This document shows positions 33,282-42,133 of a DNA stretch of 64,000 nt, piece after piece. This DNA comes from Actinomycetes bacterium (GTDB lineage Bacteria > Actinomycetota > Actinomycetes > Actinomycetales > Microbacteriaceae). Location: the NCBI GenBank assembly GCA_023450335.1, contig JAEXHA010000082.1, positions 21,532-85,531 on the forward strand, given 5' to 3'. The position numbers and the translations under genes were made by a program. Positions within the stretch are counted from its first letter, which is position 1. Every line of letters begins with the position of its first letter. The notes under the pieces are model-generated. The model was not told the origin of the DNA and made no database searches. It worked only from the letters and a program-made list of their open reading frames with translations.

Positions 33282-34223
33282 GTGTCCTCCGCCGACGATT
33301 CGCCCGACTCCGACGTCGTCGCGCACTTCGCTGAACGCCACGACTTCACCCTCCGCCAGCTCGAGCACTTCATCGCGGTCGCGGAGTGCGGGTCGATCGC
33401 GACCGCAGCGGAACGTCTGTACATGTCGCCGACGGCGGTGTCGCTCTCGGTCCGTCAGCTCGAGCGCACGCTGCAGACCGAGCTGCTCGTGCGCAAGCGC
33501 GCACAGGGGGCACAGCTCACTCCCATGGGCCGCACGCTCCTGCCCCACGCCAAAGACGTGCTCTCCTCGGCGACCCGGCTCACCCACGAGATCGCCACCG
33601 ACGACGTCCTGCGCGGCGCCGTGGATGTCGGCTGCTTCCCCAGTCTGGGTCCCTCGATGCTGCCGGGATTCGTGCGAGCGTTCTCCTCCCGGCATCCCCA
33701 GGTCAGAGTGCGCTTCCGCGAAGACCAGCTCGACCGGCTGACGGCCGAGTTGCAGTCCGGCGCCCTCGATCTCATGCTCGCGTACGACCTCGGGCTGGGG
33801 GACGACGTCGAGAAGACAACGGTCTCCACGCGACGTTTGGGCATCATGCTGCCGGTGGACCACTGGGCCGCTGATGAATCCCAGGCGCTGGATCTTGCCC
33901 GTCTCGTCCGCGAGCCCTTCATCGAACTGGCCTCACCCGCCAGCCGGTCGGATGCCGAGCGGGTCTTCGCCCTCGGGGGCGGTGCGCCCGACGAGCGGAT
34001 ACCGTCCGAGAACTTCGAGACTGTCCGCTCGTTCGTGGGGCGCGGTCTGGGCTGGTCGATCACCCTGCAGCGCCCGCGCAATCTCACTCATGAAGGGCTC
34101 GAGGTGGTGGTGCGCGACGTGCCGGGAGTCGACCCCGTCGACGTGGTGCTGGCGTGGCGCCGACGAGCGGCCTTGAGCCGCCAGGCCCGAGCCTTCCGCG
34201 AGGTCGTTCTCGCCTCGCGGTGA
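33282..34223 (+). CDS. LysR-family transcriptional regulator
   Basis: 313 residues. The winged helix-turn-helix spans about residues 22-80: FTLRQLEHFIAVAECGSIATAAERLYMSPTAVSLSVRQLER in pieces, with the usual LysR helix pattern. The effector domain follows from about residue 105, with DVGCFPSLGPSMLPGFVRAF and SGALDLMLAYDLGL. The start is GTG, chosen from its -10 geometry; the first 20 residues before the HTH are weakly conserved. It lies directly after the catabolic operon's terminator and in the same direction, and is its likely local regulator. LysR proteins usually respond to a pathway intermediate. Confidence 0.88.
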   Translation: MSSADDSPDSDVVAHFAERHDFTLRQLEHFIAVAECGSIATAAERLYMSPTAVSLSVRQLERTLQTELLVRKRAQGAQLTPMGRTLLPHAKDVLSSATRLTHEIATDDVLRGAVDVGCFPSLGPSMLPGFVRAFSSRHPQVRVRFREDQLDRLTAELQSGALDLMLAYDLGLGDDVEKTTVSTRRLGIMLPVDHWAADESQALDLARLVREPFIELASPASRSDAERVFALGGGAPDERIPSENFETVRSFVGRGLGWSITLQRPRNLTHEGLEVVVRDVPGVDPVDVVLAWRRRAALSRQARAFREVVLASR

Positions 34224-34247
34224 GTGCCGGGCGGGGCGGTCGGTCGA

Positions 34248-34847
34248 TCAGCCCGCCGGCGGCGCGGGTGCGGCGCGGCGTCGCGCTCGCCGTCGCAGCA
34301 GCACCACGGCGGTGACGACGAGGCCGGCCAGCAGCACGGCCGCGATGACGGGCACGAAGATCGCGGCCAGCGCCAGGCCGAGAGCCGACACATCTTCGGC
34401 GGTCGACACCAGAGGCGCGGCCAGACCCGCCGTCGCCGCGTTGGCGACCGGACGCACGAGCGACTTCAGCAGATGCACGCCGAGGGCGATGACGATGCCG
34501 ATGACGATCGGCACCCATGCGTTGTCTGCGAGCAGCGAGGCCGGGTCGTCCAGTGTCAGCGACTCGGCGCTCGAGCCCGCGCCGAACACGATGCCGCCCG
34601 CCGCCGGGCGGACCGCTGTCTGCAGCACGTCGTTGACCGTGTCGACTGCGGGCACCTTGTCGGCGACGATCTCGACGACGAGCAGGATGCCGGTGATCCA
34701 CAGCGCGACATCGCTCGAGAGCCACGCCCAGCCGGCGGGCAGATCGAACGCCGGCGCGAATCTGTCGACGAGGCCGAGGACGAACAGGGGCATCCACGCG
34801 TTCAGACCGGCGGCCGCTGCCAGACCCGTGCCCACGAGGAACTCCAC
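34248..34847 (-). CDS. DUF4126-domain membrane protein
   Basis: 199 residues with five to six membrane helices and a basic tail (LLRRRARRR). DUF4126 features are the opening GTGLAAAAGLNAWMPLFVLGL, then VVEIVADKVPAVDTVNDVLQTAVRPAAGGIVF in the middle and VHLLKSLVRPVANAATAG later. The function of the family is unknown. The GTG start is preceded by TAGGCT at six bases on the minus strand. It is convergent with the LysR gene and divergent from the DUF222-HNH gene. Confidence 0.88.
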   Translation of the reverse strand: MEFLVGTGLAAAAGLNAWMPLFVLGLVDRFAPAFDLPAGWAWLSSDVALWITGILLVVEIVADKVPAVDTVNDVLQTAVRPAAGGIVFGAGSSAESLTLDDPASLLADNAWVPIVIGIVIALGVHLLKSLVRPVANAATAGLAAPLVSTAEDVSALGLALAAIFVPVIAAVLLAGLVVTAVVLLRRRARRRAAPAPPAG

Positions 34848-34853
34848 GGTGAC

Positions 34854-34859
34854 AGCCTA
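34854..34859 (-). promoter_or_regulatory. Putative -10 box of the DUF4126 gene (leaderless)
   Basis: TAGGCT on the minus strand, six bases (GTCACC) before the GTG start. Confidence 0.45.
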
Positions 34860-34950
34860 TGTGCGCGGTGCCGGGCATCTCTCGGTGTCGGTGGCCGGAG
34901 CGACGATCGAAGGGTCCGGCGGCGAGTGTCGAAGCGCGCCGGAGGCGACG

Positions 34951-34979
34951 CCGACGTCGGAGATATAAGCGACTATAGA
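34951..34979 (+). promoter_or_regulatory. Palindrome and AT-rich -10 region upstream of the DUF222-HNH gene
   Basis: CCGACGTCGG (34951-34960) is a perfect 10-bp palindrome followed by the most AT-rich patch of this intergenic region, with TATAAG and TATAGA (34974-34979) as -10 candidates. AAGGA follows eight bases before the ATG. Confidence 0.4.
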
Positions 34980-35008
34980 AACAGCGGAGGCCAGCAAGGA
35001 TAGAAGTG

Positions 35009-36583
35009 ATGTCTGAGGTCGATGCGACTCTGGATGTACGCAACGGAGGGGGAGTGATGGGAGCCGGCGCCACGGTGAGCACCGCGAGCCTCCACGCGCT
35101 CGTGGACGAGATCGTCGCGCTTGAGCAGCAGAAGGCGACGGTTGATGCCGCGATCGAGAAGGCGATGGCGCGGCTCGGCGATCTCGCCGACGACGCCATC
35201 CGGGCGCTCCCGGCCGACCGTCGGTCCTCCCAGATCCCGCTGCGCGACGTCTCGGCCCGCATCGCGGCGCGCCTGCGGATCTCCGATCGCACCGTTCAGG
35301 GGCGCCTGCTCGAAGCGCAGACCCTGATGGCGGAATACCCCCTCCTGATCGAGTCGTGGGCTGAGGCCCGCATCACGCGTGGCCACGTGCGTGCGATCGT
35401 CGACGCCGGTGAGCACCTGCGCGATCCTGAGATCCGCTCCGACTACGAACAGCACCTGGTACGCGTCGCCGAAGAGGAAAGCGTCGCCCGCACTCGCCCG
35501 GTGGCGCAGCTCACCGCCGAACGGCTGAATCCGGTGCCGCTGGCTGAGCGTCATGCGCATGCTCGCGAGCGGCGCAAGATGCAGCTGCGCTCCCTGCCCG
35601 ACGCGATGGCACGGCTCATCCTCGACCTGCCGGCTGTGCTCGGACGGGGAATCTTCGAGCGCGCGACACAACTCGCCCAGGTCGAGCGAACGGCGCCGAG
35701 TGCAGCGGCGGCGGACACAGCGGCCGCGTCCGAGGTGGCGTCCGGGTCGGTCCGGCATACCGCGGCAGTCGTAGCGGCGATCGCTGACTGCCCATCGGGG
35801 CTGGAGGTCGCCCTGACGCTGCGGCTACGAGCCGTCGTCGCATCCGCTGAATTGAGCGGGACGGACTTCGTGTGGGATGCCGGTGCACCCGCTCCGCCCG
35901 AAGACGCACGGACGCAGCCCGAAGACACGCGGACGCTCGATCAGCGTCGGGCCGACATCGCTGCCGAACTGCTGCTGGCCGGCGTGCCCGTGGGCATCGA
36001 CCCCGAGGTGGCGCTCAACATCACGGCGACCGTGCGGCTCACTGTGCCCGTGCTCACCCTCACCGGCGACGACACCCAGCCTGGCCGCGCTCCGGCCGAA
36101 CTCGCGGGGCGCGTCCCCATCGATCCCGCGACCGCGCGTCGTCTGGTCGCCACCGCCCCGGGGTGGGACCGCGTGCTCACGCACCCGATCACGGGCATGG
36201 TGCTCGCCGTCGATCGGTACCGGCCCACCACCGCGCAACGTCGTTACCTCGACGCACGCGACATCCAGTGCCGGTTCTTCGGCTGCACCGCACCGGCGCA
36301 CGATTGCGACCACGATCACACCATCGAGTACTCCGGCGGCGGGCCCACCGACGTGCGATATCTCGCTGACGAGTGCAGGCGGCACCATCCGCTGCGCCAT
36401 CACAGCAGGTGGAACGTGATCCCGCATGCGGACGGCGTATTCGAATGGATCGACCCTGACGGTCGCCGCTATCTCGACAGACCGGCGCCGACTGTCGGCT
36501 TCCTTCCCGACTCGTTCTTCGAAGCGCGACAGCGCCGGGCCGGTCTCTACCAGCACGACAGCGGGGATCCGCCACCTTTCTGA
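35009..36583 (+). CDS. DUF222 protein with C-terminal HNH nuclease motif
   Basis: 524 residues. The first ~390 residues are the alpha-helical DUF222 region (SLHALVDEIVALEQQKATVDAAIEKAMARL at the start, then SDRTVQGRLLEAQTLM and ITRGHVRAIVDAG). The C-terminus carries a zinc-associated HNH motif: CRFFGCTAPAHDCDHDH near residue 425, then YSGGGPTD, ECRRHHPLRHHSRW. Such proteins occur in many copies in Microbacterium and relatives; their role (mobile-element remnant, genome maintenance or defence) is not established. ATG was preferred to the GTG one codon earlier because of AAGGA spacing. No inverted repeats or transposase are nearby. Confidence 0.88.
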   Translation: MSEVDATLDVRNGGGVMGAGATVSTASLHALVDEIVALEQQKATVDAAIEKAMARLGDLADDAIRALPADRRSSQIPLRDVSARIAARLRISDRTVQGRLLEAQTLMAEYPLLIESWAEARITRGHVRAIVDAGEHLRDPEIRSDYEQHLVRVAEEESVARTRPVAQLTAERLNPVPLAERHAHARERRKMQLRSLPDAMARLILDLPAVLGRGIFERATQLAQVERTAPSAAAADTAAASEVASGSVRHTAAVVAAIADCPSGLEVALTLRLRAVVASAELSGTDFVWDAGAPAPPEDARTQPEDTRTLDQRRADIAAELLLAGVPVGIDPEVALNITATVRLTVPVLTLTGDDTQPGRAPAELAGRVPIDPATARRLVATAPGWDRVLTHPITGMVLAVDRYRPTTAQRRYLDARDIQCRFFGCTAPAHDCDHDHTIEYSGGGPTDVRYLADECRRHHPLRHHSRWNVIPHADGVFEWIDPDGRRYLDRPAPTVGFLPDSFFEARQRRAGLYQHDSGDPPPF

Positions 36584-36587
36584 TCCG

Positions 36588-36627
36588 CCGTCCGGCCTGG
36601 GCGGTGCGTGTCCGCCGCCTCGGACGG
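36588..36627 (+). terminator. Hairpin after the DUF222-HNH gene
   Basis: Outer stem CCGTCCG/CGGACGG (36588-36594 with 36621-36627) and inner stem GGCGG/CCGCC. It lies 5 bases after the stop and 46 bases before uvrB. No T-run. Confidence 0.55.
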
Positions 36628-36661
36628 TCGTCTGCGCCGCCCGCATGTCGGACGTCGCGCA

Positions 36662-36667
36662 TACGCT
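36662..36667 (+). promoter_or_regulatory. Putative -10 box of uvrB (leaderless)
   Basis: TACGCT six bases before the uvrB ATG. The intervening TGAAGG is too close to serve as a ribosome site. No LexA/SOS box was found here. Confidence 0.45.
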
Positions 36668-36673
36668 TGAAGG

Positions 36674-38743
36674 ATGCAGACCACGCGATCGGTTCGGCCC
36701 TTCGAAGTCGTGAGCGAGTACGAGCCCAGCGGTGACCAGCCGCAGGCCATCGCCGACCTCGCAGCGCGCATCAACGCGGGTGAGACGGACGTGGTGCTGC
36801 TCGGTGCGACCGGTACCGGCAAGTCGGCCACGACAGCCTGGCTCGTCGAGCAGGTGCAGCGGCCCACCCTCGTGCTCGCGCACAACAAGACGCTCGCGGC
36901 GCAGCTGGCCAACGAGTTCCGCGAACTCATGCCGCACAACGCGGTCGAGTACTTCGTCAGCTACTACGACTACTACCAGCCAGAGGCGTACGTGCCCCAG
37001 ACCGACACCTTCATCGAGAAGGACTCGTCGATCAACGCCGAGGTCGAGCGGCTGCGGCACTCGACCACCAACTCGCTGCTCAGCCGACGCGATGTCGTCG
37101 TGGTCTCGACGGTGTCGTGCATCTACGGTCTGGGTGCGCCCGAAGAGTATCTGCGTGCAATGGTCGCTCTGCAGGTGGGCGAGCGCTACGACCGCGACGC
37201 GCTCATCCGCAAGTTCATCGCCATGCAGTACAACCGCAACGACGTCGACTTCTCGCGCGGCAACTTCCGCGTCCGCGGCGACACGATCGAGATCATCCCC
37301 GTGTACGAGGAGTACGCGGTGCGCATCGAGTTGTTCGGCGACGAGATCGAAGCGCTCTACATGCTCCACCCGCTCACCGGGGATGTCGTGCAGAAGCTCG
37401 ACAGCGTGCCGATCTTCCCGGCATCGCACTACGTCGCCGGCACCGACACCGTGCAGCGAGCGATCGGGACGATCGAGCACGAGTTGGCTGAGCGGCTCAA
37501 AGAACTCGAGAGTCAGGGCAAGCTGCTCGAGGCGCAGCGCCTGCGCATGCGCACCACATTCGATCTCGAGATGCTGCAGCAGCTCGGCTTCTGCTCGGGC
37601 ATCGAGAACTACTCGCGTCACCTCGACGGCCGCCAGCCCGGCGAGCCGCCGCACACCCTGCTCGACTTCTTCCCCGACGACTTCCTGCTGGTCATCGACG
37701 AATCGCACGTGACCGTGCCGCAGATCGGTGCCATGTACGAGGGGGACGCGTCGCGCAAGCGCACGCTCGTCGACCACGGCTTCCGGCTGCCCAGCGCGCT
37801 CGACAACCGGCCACTTCGGTTCGACGAGTTCAAGCAGCGCATCGGCCAGACGGTCTACCTGTCGGCCACACCCGGCCGGTACGAGATGGGCATCGCCGAC
37901 GGGGTCGTCGAGCAGATCATCCGTCCGACGGGCCTGGTCGACCCGCAGATCATCGTCAAGCCGTCGAAGGGCCAGATCGACGATCTGCTCGAAGAGATCC
38001 GCGTGCGCGTCGAGCGTGATGAGCGCGTGCTCGTCACGACCCTCACAAAGAAGATGGCCGAGGAGCTCACCGACTTCCTCGGCGAGCACGGCGTGCGGGT
38101 GCGCTACCTTCACTCCGACGTCGACACCCTGCGCCGCGTCGAGCTGCTCACCGAACTGCGCTCCGGCGTCTACGACGTGCTCGTCGGCATCAATCTTCTG
38201 CGCGAGGGGCTCGACCTGCCCGAGGTGTCGCTCGTCGCCATCCTCGACGCCGACAAGGAGGGATTCCTGCGGTCAGGCACCTCCCTCATCCAGACGATCG
38301 GCCGTGCCGCGCGAAACGTGTCGGGCGAGGTGCACATGTACGCCGACAACATGACCGACTCCATGCGATCGGCCATCGACGAGACCGAGCGCCGCCGCGA
38401 GAAGCAGATCGCCTACAACCTCGAGAAGGGCATCGACCCGCAGCCGCTGCGCAAGAAGATCGCCGACATCACCGAGGTGCTCGCCCGCGAAGCCTCCGAC
38501 ACCGCCGACATGCTGGCGCGCAAGAACAAGTCGGGCAAGGGCAAGTCGCCGACCCCCCAGCTGCGGCGCGAGGGCATCGCCGCCGAAGGGGCGAACCAGC
38601 TCGAAGCCACCATCGAAGACCTGTCGGGCCAGATGCTCGCGGCGGCCGCTGAGCTCAAGTTCGAGCTGGCAGCGCGGCTGCGCGACGAGGTGCAGGACCT
38701 CAAGAAGGAACTGCGTGCCATGGAACGCGCCGGTCATGCCTGA
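36674..38743 (+). CDS. uvrB: Excinuclease ABC subunit B
   Basis: 689-residue helicase-like core of nucleotide excision repair. It receives damaged DNA from UvrA and positions UvrC for the incisions. The Walker A is GATGTGKS (residues 44-51); the beta-hairpin [12 protein letters not shown] near residue 96 inserts between strands; helicase motifs [34 protein letters not shown] and QTIGRAARN follow in order. A C-terminal UVR motif ([17 protein letters not shown]) binds UvrC. The length is normal. It is unlinked to uvrA-uvrC, which lie 4 kb downstream. Confidence 0.98.
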   Translation: MQTTRSVRPFEVVSEYEPSGDQPQAIADLAARINAGETDVVLLGATGTGKSATTAWLVEQVQRPTLVLAHNKTLAAQLANEFRELMPHNAVEYFVSYYDYYQPEAYVPQTDTFIEKDSSINAEVERLRHSTTNSLLSRRDVVVVSTVSCIYGLGAPEEYLRAMVALQVGERYDRDALIRKFIAMQYNRNDVDFSRGNFRVRGDTIEIIPVYEEYAVRIELFGDEIEALYMLHPLTGDVVQKLDSVPIFPASHYVAGTDTVQRAIGTIEHELAERLKELESQGKLLEAQRLRMRTTFDLEMLQQLGFCSGIENYSRHLDGRQPGEPPHTLLDFFPDDFLLVIDESHVTVPQIGAMYEGDASRKRTLVDHGFRLPSALDNRPLRFDEFKQRIGQTVYLSATPGRYEMGIADGVVEQIIRPTGLVDPQIIVKPSKGQIDDLLEEIRVRVERDERVLVTTLTKKMAEELTDFLGEHGVRVRYLHSDVDTLRRVELLTELRSGVYDVLVGINLLREGLDLPEVSLVAILDADKEGFLRSGTSLIQTIGRAARNVSGEVHMYADNMTDSMRSAIDETERRREKQIAYNLEKGIDPQPLRKKIADITEVLAREASDTADMLARKNKSGKGKSPTPQLRREGIAAEGANQLEATIEDLSGQMLAAAAELKFELAARLRDEVQDLKKELRAMERAGHA

Positions 38744-38809
38744 GCGCACGCCGCGGAGGCGTCCGACAAGACAACGACGGCCGGAGCCCGCCGAGGGGAG
38801 GAGCACGGG

Positions 38810-39232
38810 ATGCAGCAGCGCGTGAGCCTGATCACGCTGGGTGTCGCCGACCTGGCGCACGCCATCGCGTTCTACCGAGCCTTGGGGTGGGAGCCCCATA
38901 CCGCGTCCGTCCCGGGTGAGGTCGCCTTCTATCAGGCCGGCGGCATGGTGGTCGCACTCTGGTCACGCGTCGAACTCGCGGCGGACTCCCGCGTCGTGGA
39001 TGCCGGTGGCTGGGGCGGGGTGACTCTCGCGCACAACGTGACCAGCGATGCCGAAGTCGACGCGATCCTCGACGCGGCGCGGGCCGCAGGCGGCGCCGTC
39101 GCCCGCCCCGGTGCGCCGACACCCTGGGGCGGTTACTCCGGCGTGTTCCTCGACCCCGACGGGCACCCGTGGGAGGTCGCGGTGAACCCCGCATGGCCCC
39201 TCGACGAGAGCGGTGCCGTCTCACTCGGCTGA
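38810..39232 (+). CDS. VOC-family (glyoxalase/bleomycin-resistance-like) protein
   Basis: 140 residues forming one VOC unit of two beta-alpha-beta-beta-beta modules: VSLITLGVADLAHAIAFYRALGWEP at the N-terminus, GEVAFYQAGGMVVALW near residue 37, and GGYSGVFLDPDGHPWEVAVNP near the end. Metal-ligand candidates are His at LAHNV and Glu in PWEVA. The substrate is unknown; members include glyoxalases, dioxygenases and drug-binding proteins. GGGAGGAGC lies close before the ATG. It follows uvrB by 66 bases. Confidence 0.87.
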   Translation: MQQRVSLITLGVADLAHAIAFYRALGWEPHTASVPGEVAFYQAGGMVVALWSRVELAADSRVVDAGGWGGVTLAHNVTSDAEVDAILDAARAAGGAVARPGAPTPWGGYSGVFLDPDGHPWEVAVNPAWPLDESGAVSLG

Positions 39233-39243
39233 TGTGAGTGGTC

Positions 39244-39304
39244 GGACGAGGTGATCCGCCACGCCCGGGCGAGGTGACCGCCTCCGGCCCGGACGAGGTG
39301 ACCG
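39244..39304 (+). repeat. Three imperfect direct repeats (GGACGAGGTGACCG type)
   Basis: The core GAGGTGA recurs at 39248, 39271 and 39295, within GGACGAGGTGATCCG, GGGCGAGGTGACCG and GGACGAGGTGACCG. The array begins 11 bases after the VOC stop. It may be a regulatory site for the membrane protein gene downstream, or a decayed duplication. Confidence 0.6.
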
Positions 39305-39391
39305 GCGCCGATCGATCCTGTGGATAAGCGCGACGGCGCGGGGCACTCGCCCGTTACCGTTTCTCGCAATCCACCGAGGGAGCCCATCACC

Positions 39392-41836
39392 ATGACCGAC
39401 CCTGTGCTTGCGCCTGCGGACCCGCCCACCCGACCCACCCGACCCACCCGACCCGCCGAACCCGCACGACCCACCGGGATCGGCTGGCGCGTGCTGGCGT
39501 TCGCCACTCTCGGCGGTGTCATGGCGTTCGCTGCGGCCCTCGTGGCGGCGATCCTCGTCCAGTTGATGACCGCGCTCCTCGCGGCGATCACCGCTCCACG
39601 TCCGTCCGGGACGGATCTGACGGGAGTCGGTGACATGCTCGGCCAGATCGCGCCACCTATCGAGATCCTCTGGCTGACCGTCGCAGGAATGGGTGGCCAG
39701 TTCGTGATCGAAGCGGACGGCCTGTTCGGGGTCACCAGCCGGCTGGTAGGCCAGGTCGCGCCGGCGCTCGTGCTGCTGTCGACCGTGCTCGCGTCGGGCT
39801 GGTGGGCCTTCCGCGCCGAGCGCCGCACGCAGCTGTCCGCGCCGATGATCTGGGTCGCCGCGGCCGGCGCCGGTGCGGTGGCCGGGGGTCTCGCGACCGT
39901 GGCGTCGCTGTTCGGCCGCGTCGCGCCGGATTTCACCTTCGCAGACATGATCACCCTCAGTGGATTCGAGATGTCGACGATCAGTGTCATGTCGTTCTTC
40001 GGCCCGCTGGTGACCGTCGCGGTCAGCGCAGCGGTCGGCAGGCTCTCGGCGCGAACCGTCCGCAGTCGTCACGGCTGGCACGGGATGCCCGCCTGGCTGG
40101 GCGAGCTCTACGACTATGCCGCCGTGCTGACCGTGCTCTTCCTCCCCGTCGCGCTGCTCGTCATGCTGCTCGCAGGCAACGGTGCGGTGGCCGGCTGGCC
40201 CTCCGGGTTCGGGCAGATCACCGCGGCAGTGCTGACGCTGGGTCACCTCGGCGGATACGTCGTGAGCGGCGGACAGCTCACGGGCTCGGCAGGGGACACC
40301 TACACCCTCATCGGGCTCGGTGCGCCCTTGCCGTGGCTGCTCCTGCTCCTGGCACTGCTGGCCGCCGTCGCTGCGGCCGTGCTCATCGCGGGGCGGCGCG
40401 TCACGCGACCCATCGCGACGGATCGGTTCTGGGTGTTGCCGGTCGCGACCGCGGCGGCGGCGGTCGTCGCTGGCCTGGCCGTGGGCAGCGGCTACCTGAC
40501 CGGGGCCATCGACGCCCTCGGCCTCTCCACCCCGATCACTCTGGTAGCCACGCCCGCACCGTGGTCGTATCTGCTCGCCCTCGTCTGGGGCGGCGTCGTC
40601 GAGCTGACCGCCCGTACTCTCGGCCCGCTGTTGCTCGCCGTCTGGCCCGGGCTCGCGCGCGTCTCGCTCGGGATGCGTCCGACGATGGCCGCGGAGCCGG
40701 AGCCGGAGCCGGTTCGAGTTCCGGCCGCCTCGGCCGCGACCCCCGTGCCGCCCGTGCCTACCATCTCGGCCACCGAGGCGGCCTCGAGGTCCACTGCCGC
40801 CGCACTACCGGCATCCACGCCGCCAGGAGACGCTATCGATTCAAGGCCCCCGTCGGCATCACCGCCGTCCACGGCCTCGGCGGCGACCTCGCCGCCCCCG
40901 TTGGACCCGGTGCGCAGGCGGCGCGTGATCGTCGGCGTCGTGGTCGGGGCAGGGATCCTCGTGCTGGCCATCGGCGGCGCTGTGGTCGTCAGCGTGCTGC
41001 GCACCACCGTGTTCTCGCCCCAGAACGCTGTGCAGGGCTACGTGGACGACATCGCCGCAGGGCGCTTCGCGTCGGCATTCGCCGCGAGCGCCGGAGACTT
41101 CCCGGGCAACACCGCGCTGGTCTCGGCCGACGACGTCGTGCTGACCAGCGCCGTCGACGCCGTGCGGATCTCCGACCCCGAGCAGATCGAGGACTACCAG
41201 GTCGTCCCCGTCAGCTTCGAGGTCGCCGGCGAACGGCTCAGCGGGATGGTCACGCTCGAATCCGTGGGCAGCCGATTCCTGTTCTTCGACGACTGGCGCG
41301 TCGCCAGCGGACTCGAGGTGCGGGCACAGGTGAGCGGCATTGATGCGACCGTCGGGGGAGTCGCCGTCGAAGCGCGCGACGGCGTCGAGCTGATCGCGTA
41401 CCCCGGCGTGTACCCGGTCGAGCCGCGCATCTCGGAATGGGAGACCGTCACCGCCGACGCGCTCACTGTGACGGATGCCGGGGGCCATCTGATCGCCCAG
41501 ACAGCTCCCAGCGCGGCGCTCACGGCGGAGGTGCAGCGGCAAGTCGACGCCGCGCTGGACGCATGCGCTGCGTCCGCCGACCTCTCGCCGGACGGCTGCC
41601 CGATGTCCGCTTTCGTGTGGGGCGACGTGCGCGACGTCAGCTGGACGATCACCGCCTACCCGGACGTCGAGGTGGTTTCGCTGGGTTCGTTCTGGGCGTC
41701 CGGCGGCCGCGCCGTCGCGTCCTACGAGCGACAGAACTGGGACGACGTGTGGGAACGCGACGAGAGCGAGACCAGCCTGTGGTTCAACGGTGACATCGCC
41801 ATCGACGACCGCGGCGTCACCGTCACGCTCGAATGA
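39392..41836 (+). CDS. Large polytopic membrane protein with C-terminal extracytoplasmic domain, function unknown
   Basis: 814 residues, no recognised enzyme family. Residues 10-26 hold nine-base tandem repeats that encode PTRPTRPTRP. About nine membrane helices fill residues 32-425 (for example WRVLAFATLGGVMAFAAALVAAILV and PWLLLLLALLAAVAAAVLIAG). A Pro/Ala/Ser/Thr-rich linker (about 435-505) leads to one more helix (RRRRVIVGVVVGAGILVLAIGG, about 510-535). The last ~270 residues look extracytoplasmic, with a double-psi-like repeat of short beta segments and a CAASADLSPDGCP cysteine pair near 730. It could be a scaffold or transport accessory. Reading frame and codon use are like its neighbours. 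Confidence 0.8.
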   Translation: MTDPVLAPADPPTRPTRPTRPAEPARPTGIGWRVLAFATLGGVMAFAAALVAAILVQLMTALLAAITAPRPSGTDLTGVGDMLGQIAPPIEILWLTVAGMGGQFVIEADGLFGVTSRLVGQVAPALVLLSTVLASGWWAFRAERRTQLSAPMIWVAAAGAGAVAGGLATVASLFGRVAPDFTFADMITLSGFEMSTISVMSFFGPLVTVAVSAAVGRLSARTVRSRHGWHGMPAWLGELYDYAAVLTVLFLPVALLVMLLAGNGAVAGWPSGFGQITAAVLTLGHLGGYVVSGGQLTGSAGDTYTLIGLGAPLPWLLLLLALLAAVAAAVLIAGRRVTRPIATDRFWVLPVATAAAAVVAGLAVGSGYLTGAIDALGLSTPITLVATPAPWSYLLALVWGGVVELTARTLGPLLLAVWPGLARVSLGMRPTMAAEPEPEPVRVPAASAATPVPPVPTISATEAASRSTAAALPASTPPGDAIDSRPPSASPPSTASAATSPPPLDPVRRRRVIVGVVVGAGILVLAIGGAVVVSVLRTTVFSPQNAVQGYVDDIAAGRFASAFAASAGDFPGNTALVSADDVVLTSAVDAVRISDPEQIEDYQVVPVSFEVAGERLSGMVTLESVGSRFLFFDDWRVASGLEVRAQVSGIDATVGGVAVEARDGVELIAYPGVYPVEPRISEWETVTADALTVTDAGGHLIAQTAPSAALTAEVQRQVDAALDACAASADLSPDGCPMSAFVWGDVRDVSWTITAYPDVEVVSLGSFWASGGRAVASYERQNWDDVWERDESETSLWFNGDIAIDDRGVTVTLE

Positions 41837-41858
41837 GCCGCAGGCCGCGATGTCCGCC

Positions 41859-42095
41859 TCACGGGCACGTCATGAGCGGCTTCGGGCCGGACCGGTCGAA
41901 CGTGTGCGACGACATGGGGTGGCCGCACAGCGGGCACGCGCGCTCGGTGCGCACCGGCTCGGGCTCGGTGTCGTACGGACCGACCGACGCCGGGCCCGCG
42001 AAGCGGATCAGGCGCGAGTTCCAGAAGGCATACCATCCGCCCGCCTCACGGATCCGCTCACGCAGTGGGGGCCGCTCGGGATTGTTTCGCGCCAT
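41859..42095 (-). CDS. Small zinc-ribbon-like protein
   Basis: 78 residues. The C-terminus carries CPLCGHPMSSH and a final cysteine 20 residues later (LMTCP), a possible three-cysteine/one-histidine zinc site. The N-terminus is basic (ARNNPERPPLRERIREAGGWY). No signal peptide or membrane helix. It converges on the membrane protein gene and is divergent from the OhrR-like regulator by only 38 bases, so it may share an operator with it. The function is unknown. Confidence 0.7.
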   Translation of the reverse strand: MARNNPERPPLRERIREAGGWYAFWNSRLIRFAGPASVGPYDTEPEPVRTERACPLCGHPMSSHTFDRSGPKPLMTCP

Positions 42096-42100
42096 GATGC

Positions 42101-42113
42101 TTAGTGTACAAAA
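42101..42113. promoter_or_regulatory. Possible operator in the divergent MarR promoter region
   Basis: TTAGTGTACAAAA, centred on the TGTACA palindrome, within the only AT-rich patch between the zinc-ribbon gene and the MarR gene. It lies just upstream of the MarR -10 box, a typical place for autorepression. Confidence 0.35.
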
Positions 42114-42121
42114 GAAATGGG

Positions 42122-42127
42122 TAGGCT
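42122..42127 (+). promoter_or_regulatory. Putative -10 box of the MarR gene (leaderless)
   Basis: TAGGCT six bases (GAAGCG) before the GTG start. Confidence 0.45.
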
Positions 42128-42133
42128 GAAGCG

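Noticed and set aside
35009..36583. Intact mobile element at the DUF222-HNH gene
   Set aside because: No flanking direct or inverted repeats, no transposase or integrase, and codon use like the neighbours.
36584..36673. SOS (LexA) box before uvrB, and likewise before uvrA
   Set aside because: I looked for the TCGAAC-N4-GTTCGA type dyad and did not find it in either upstream region.
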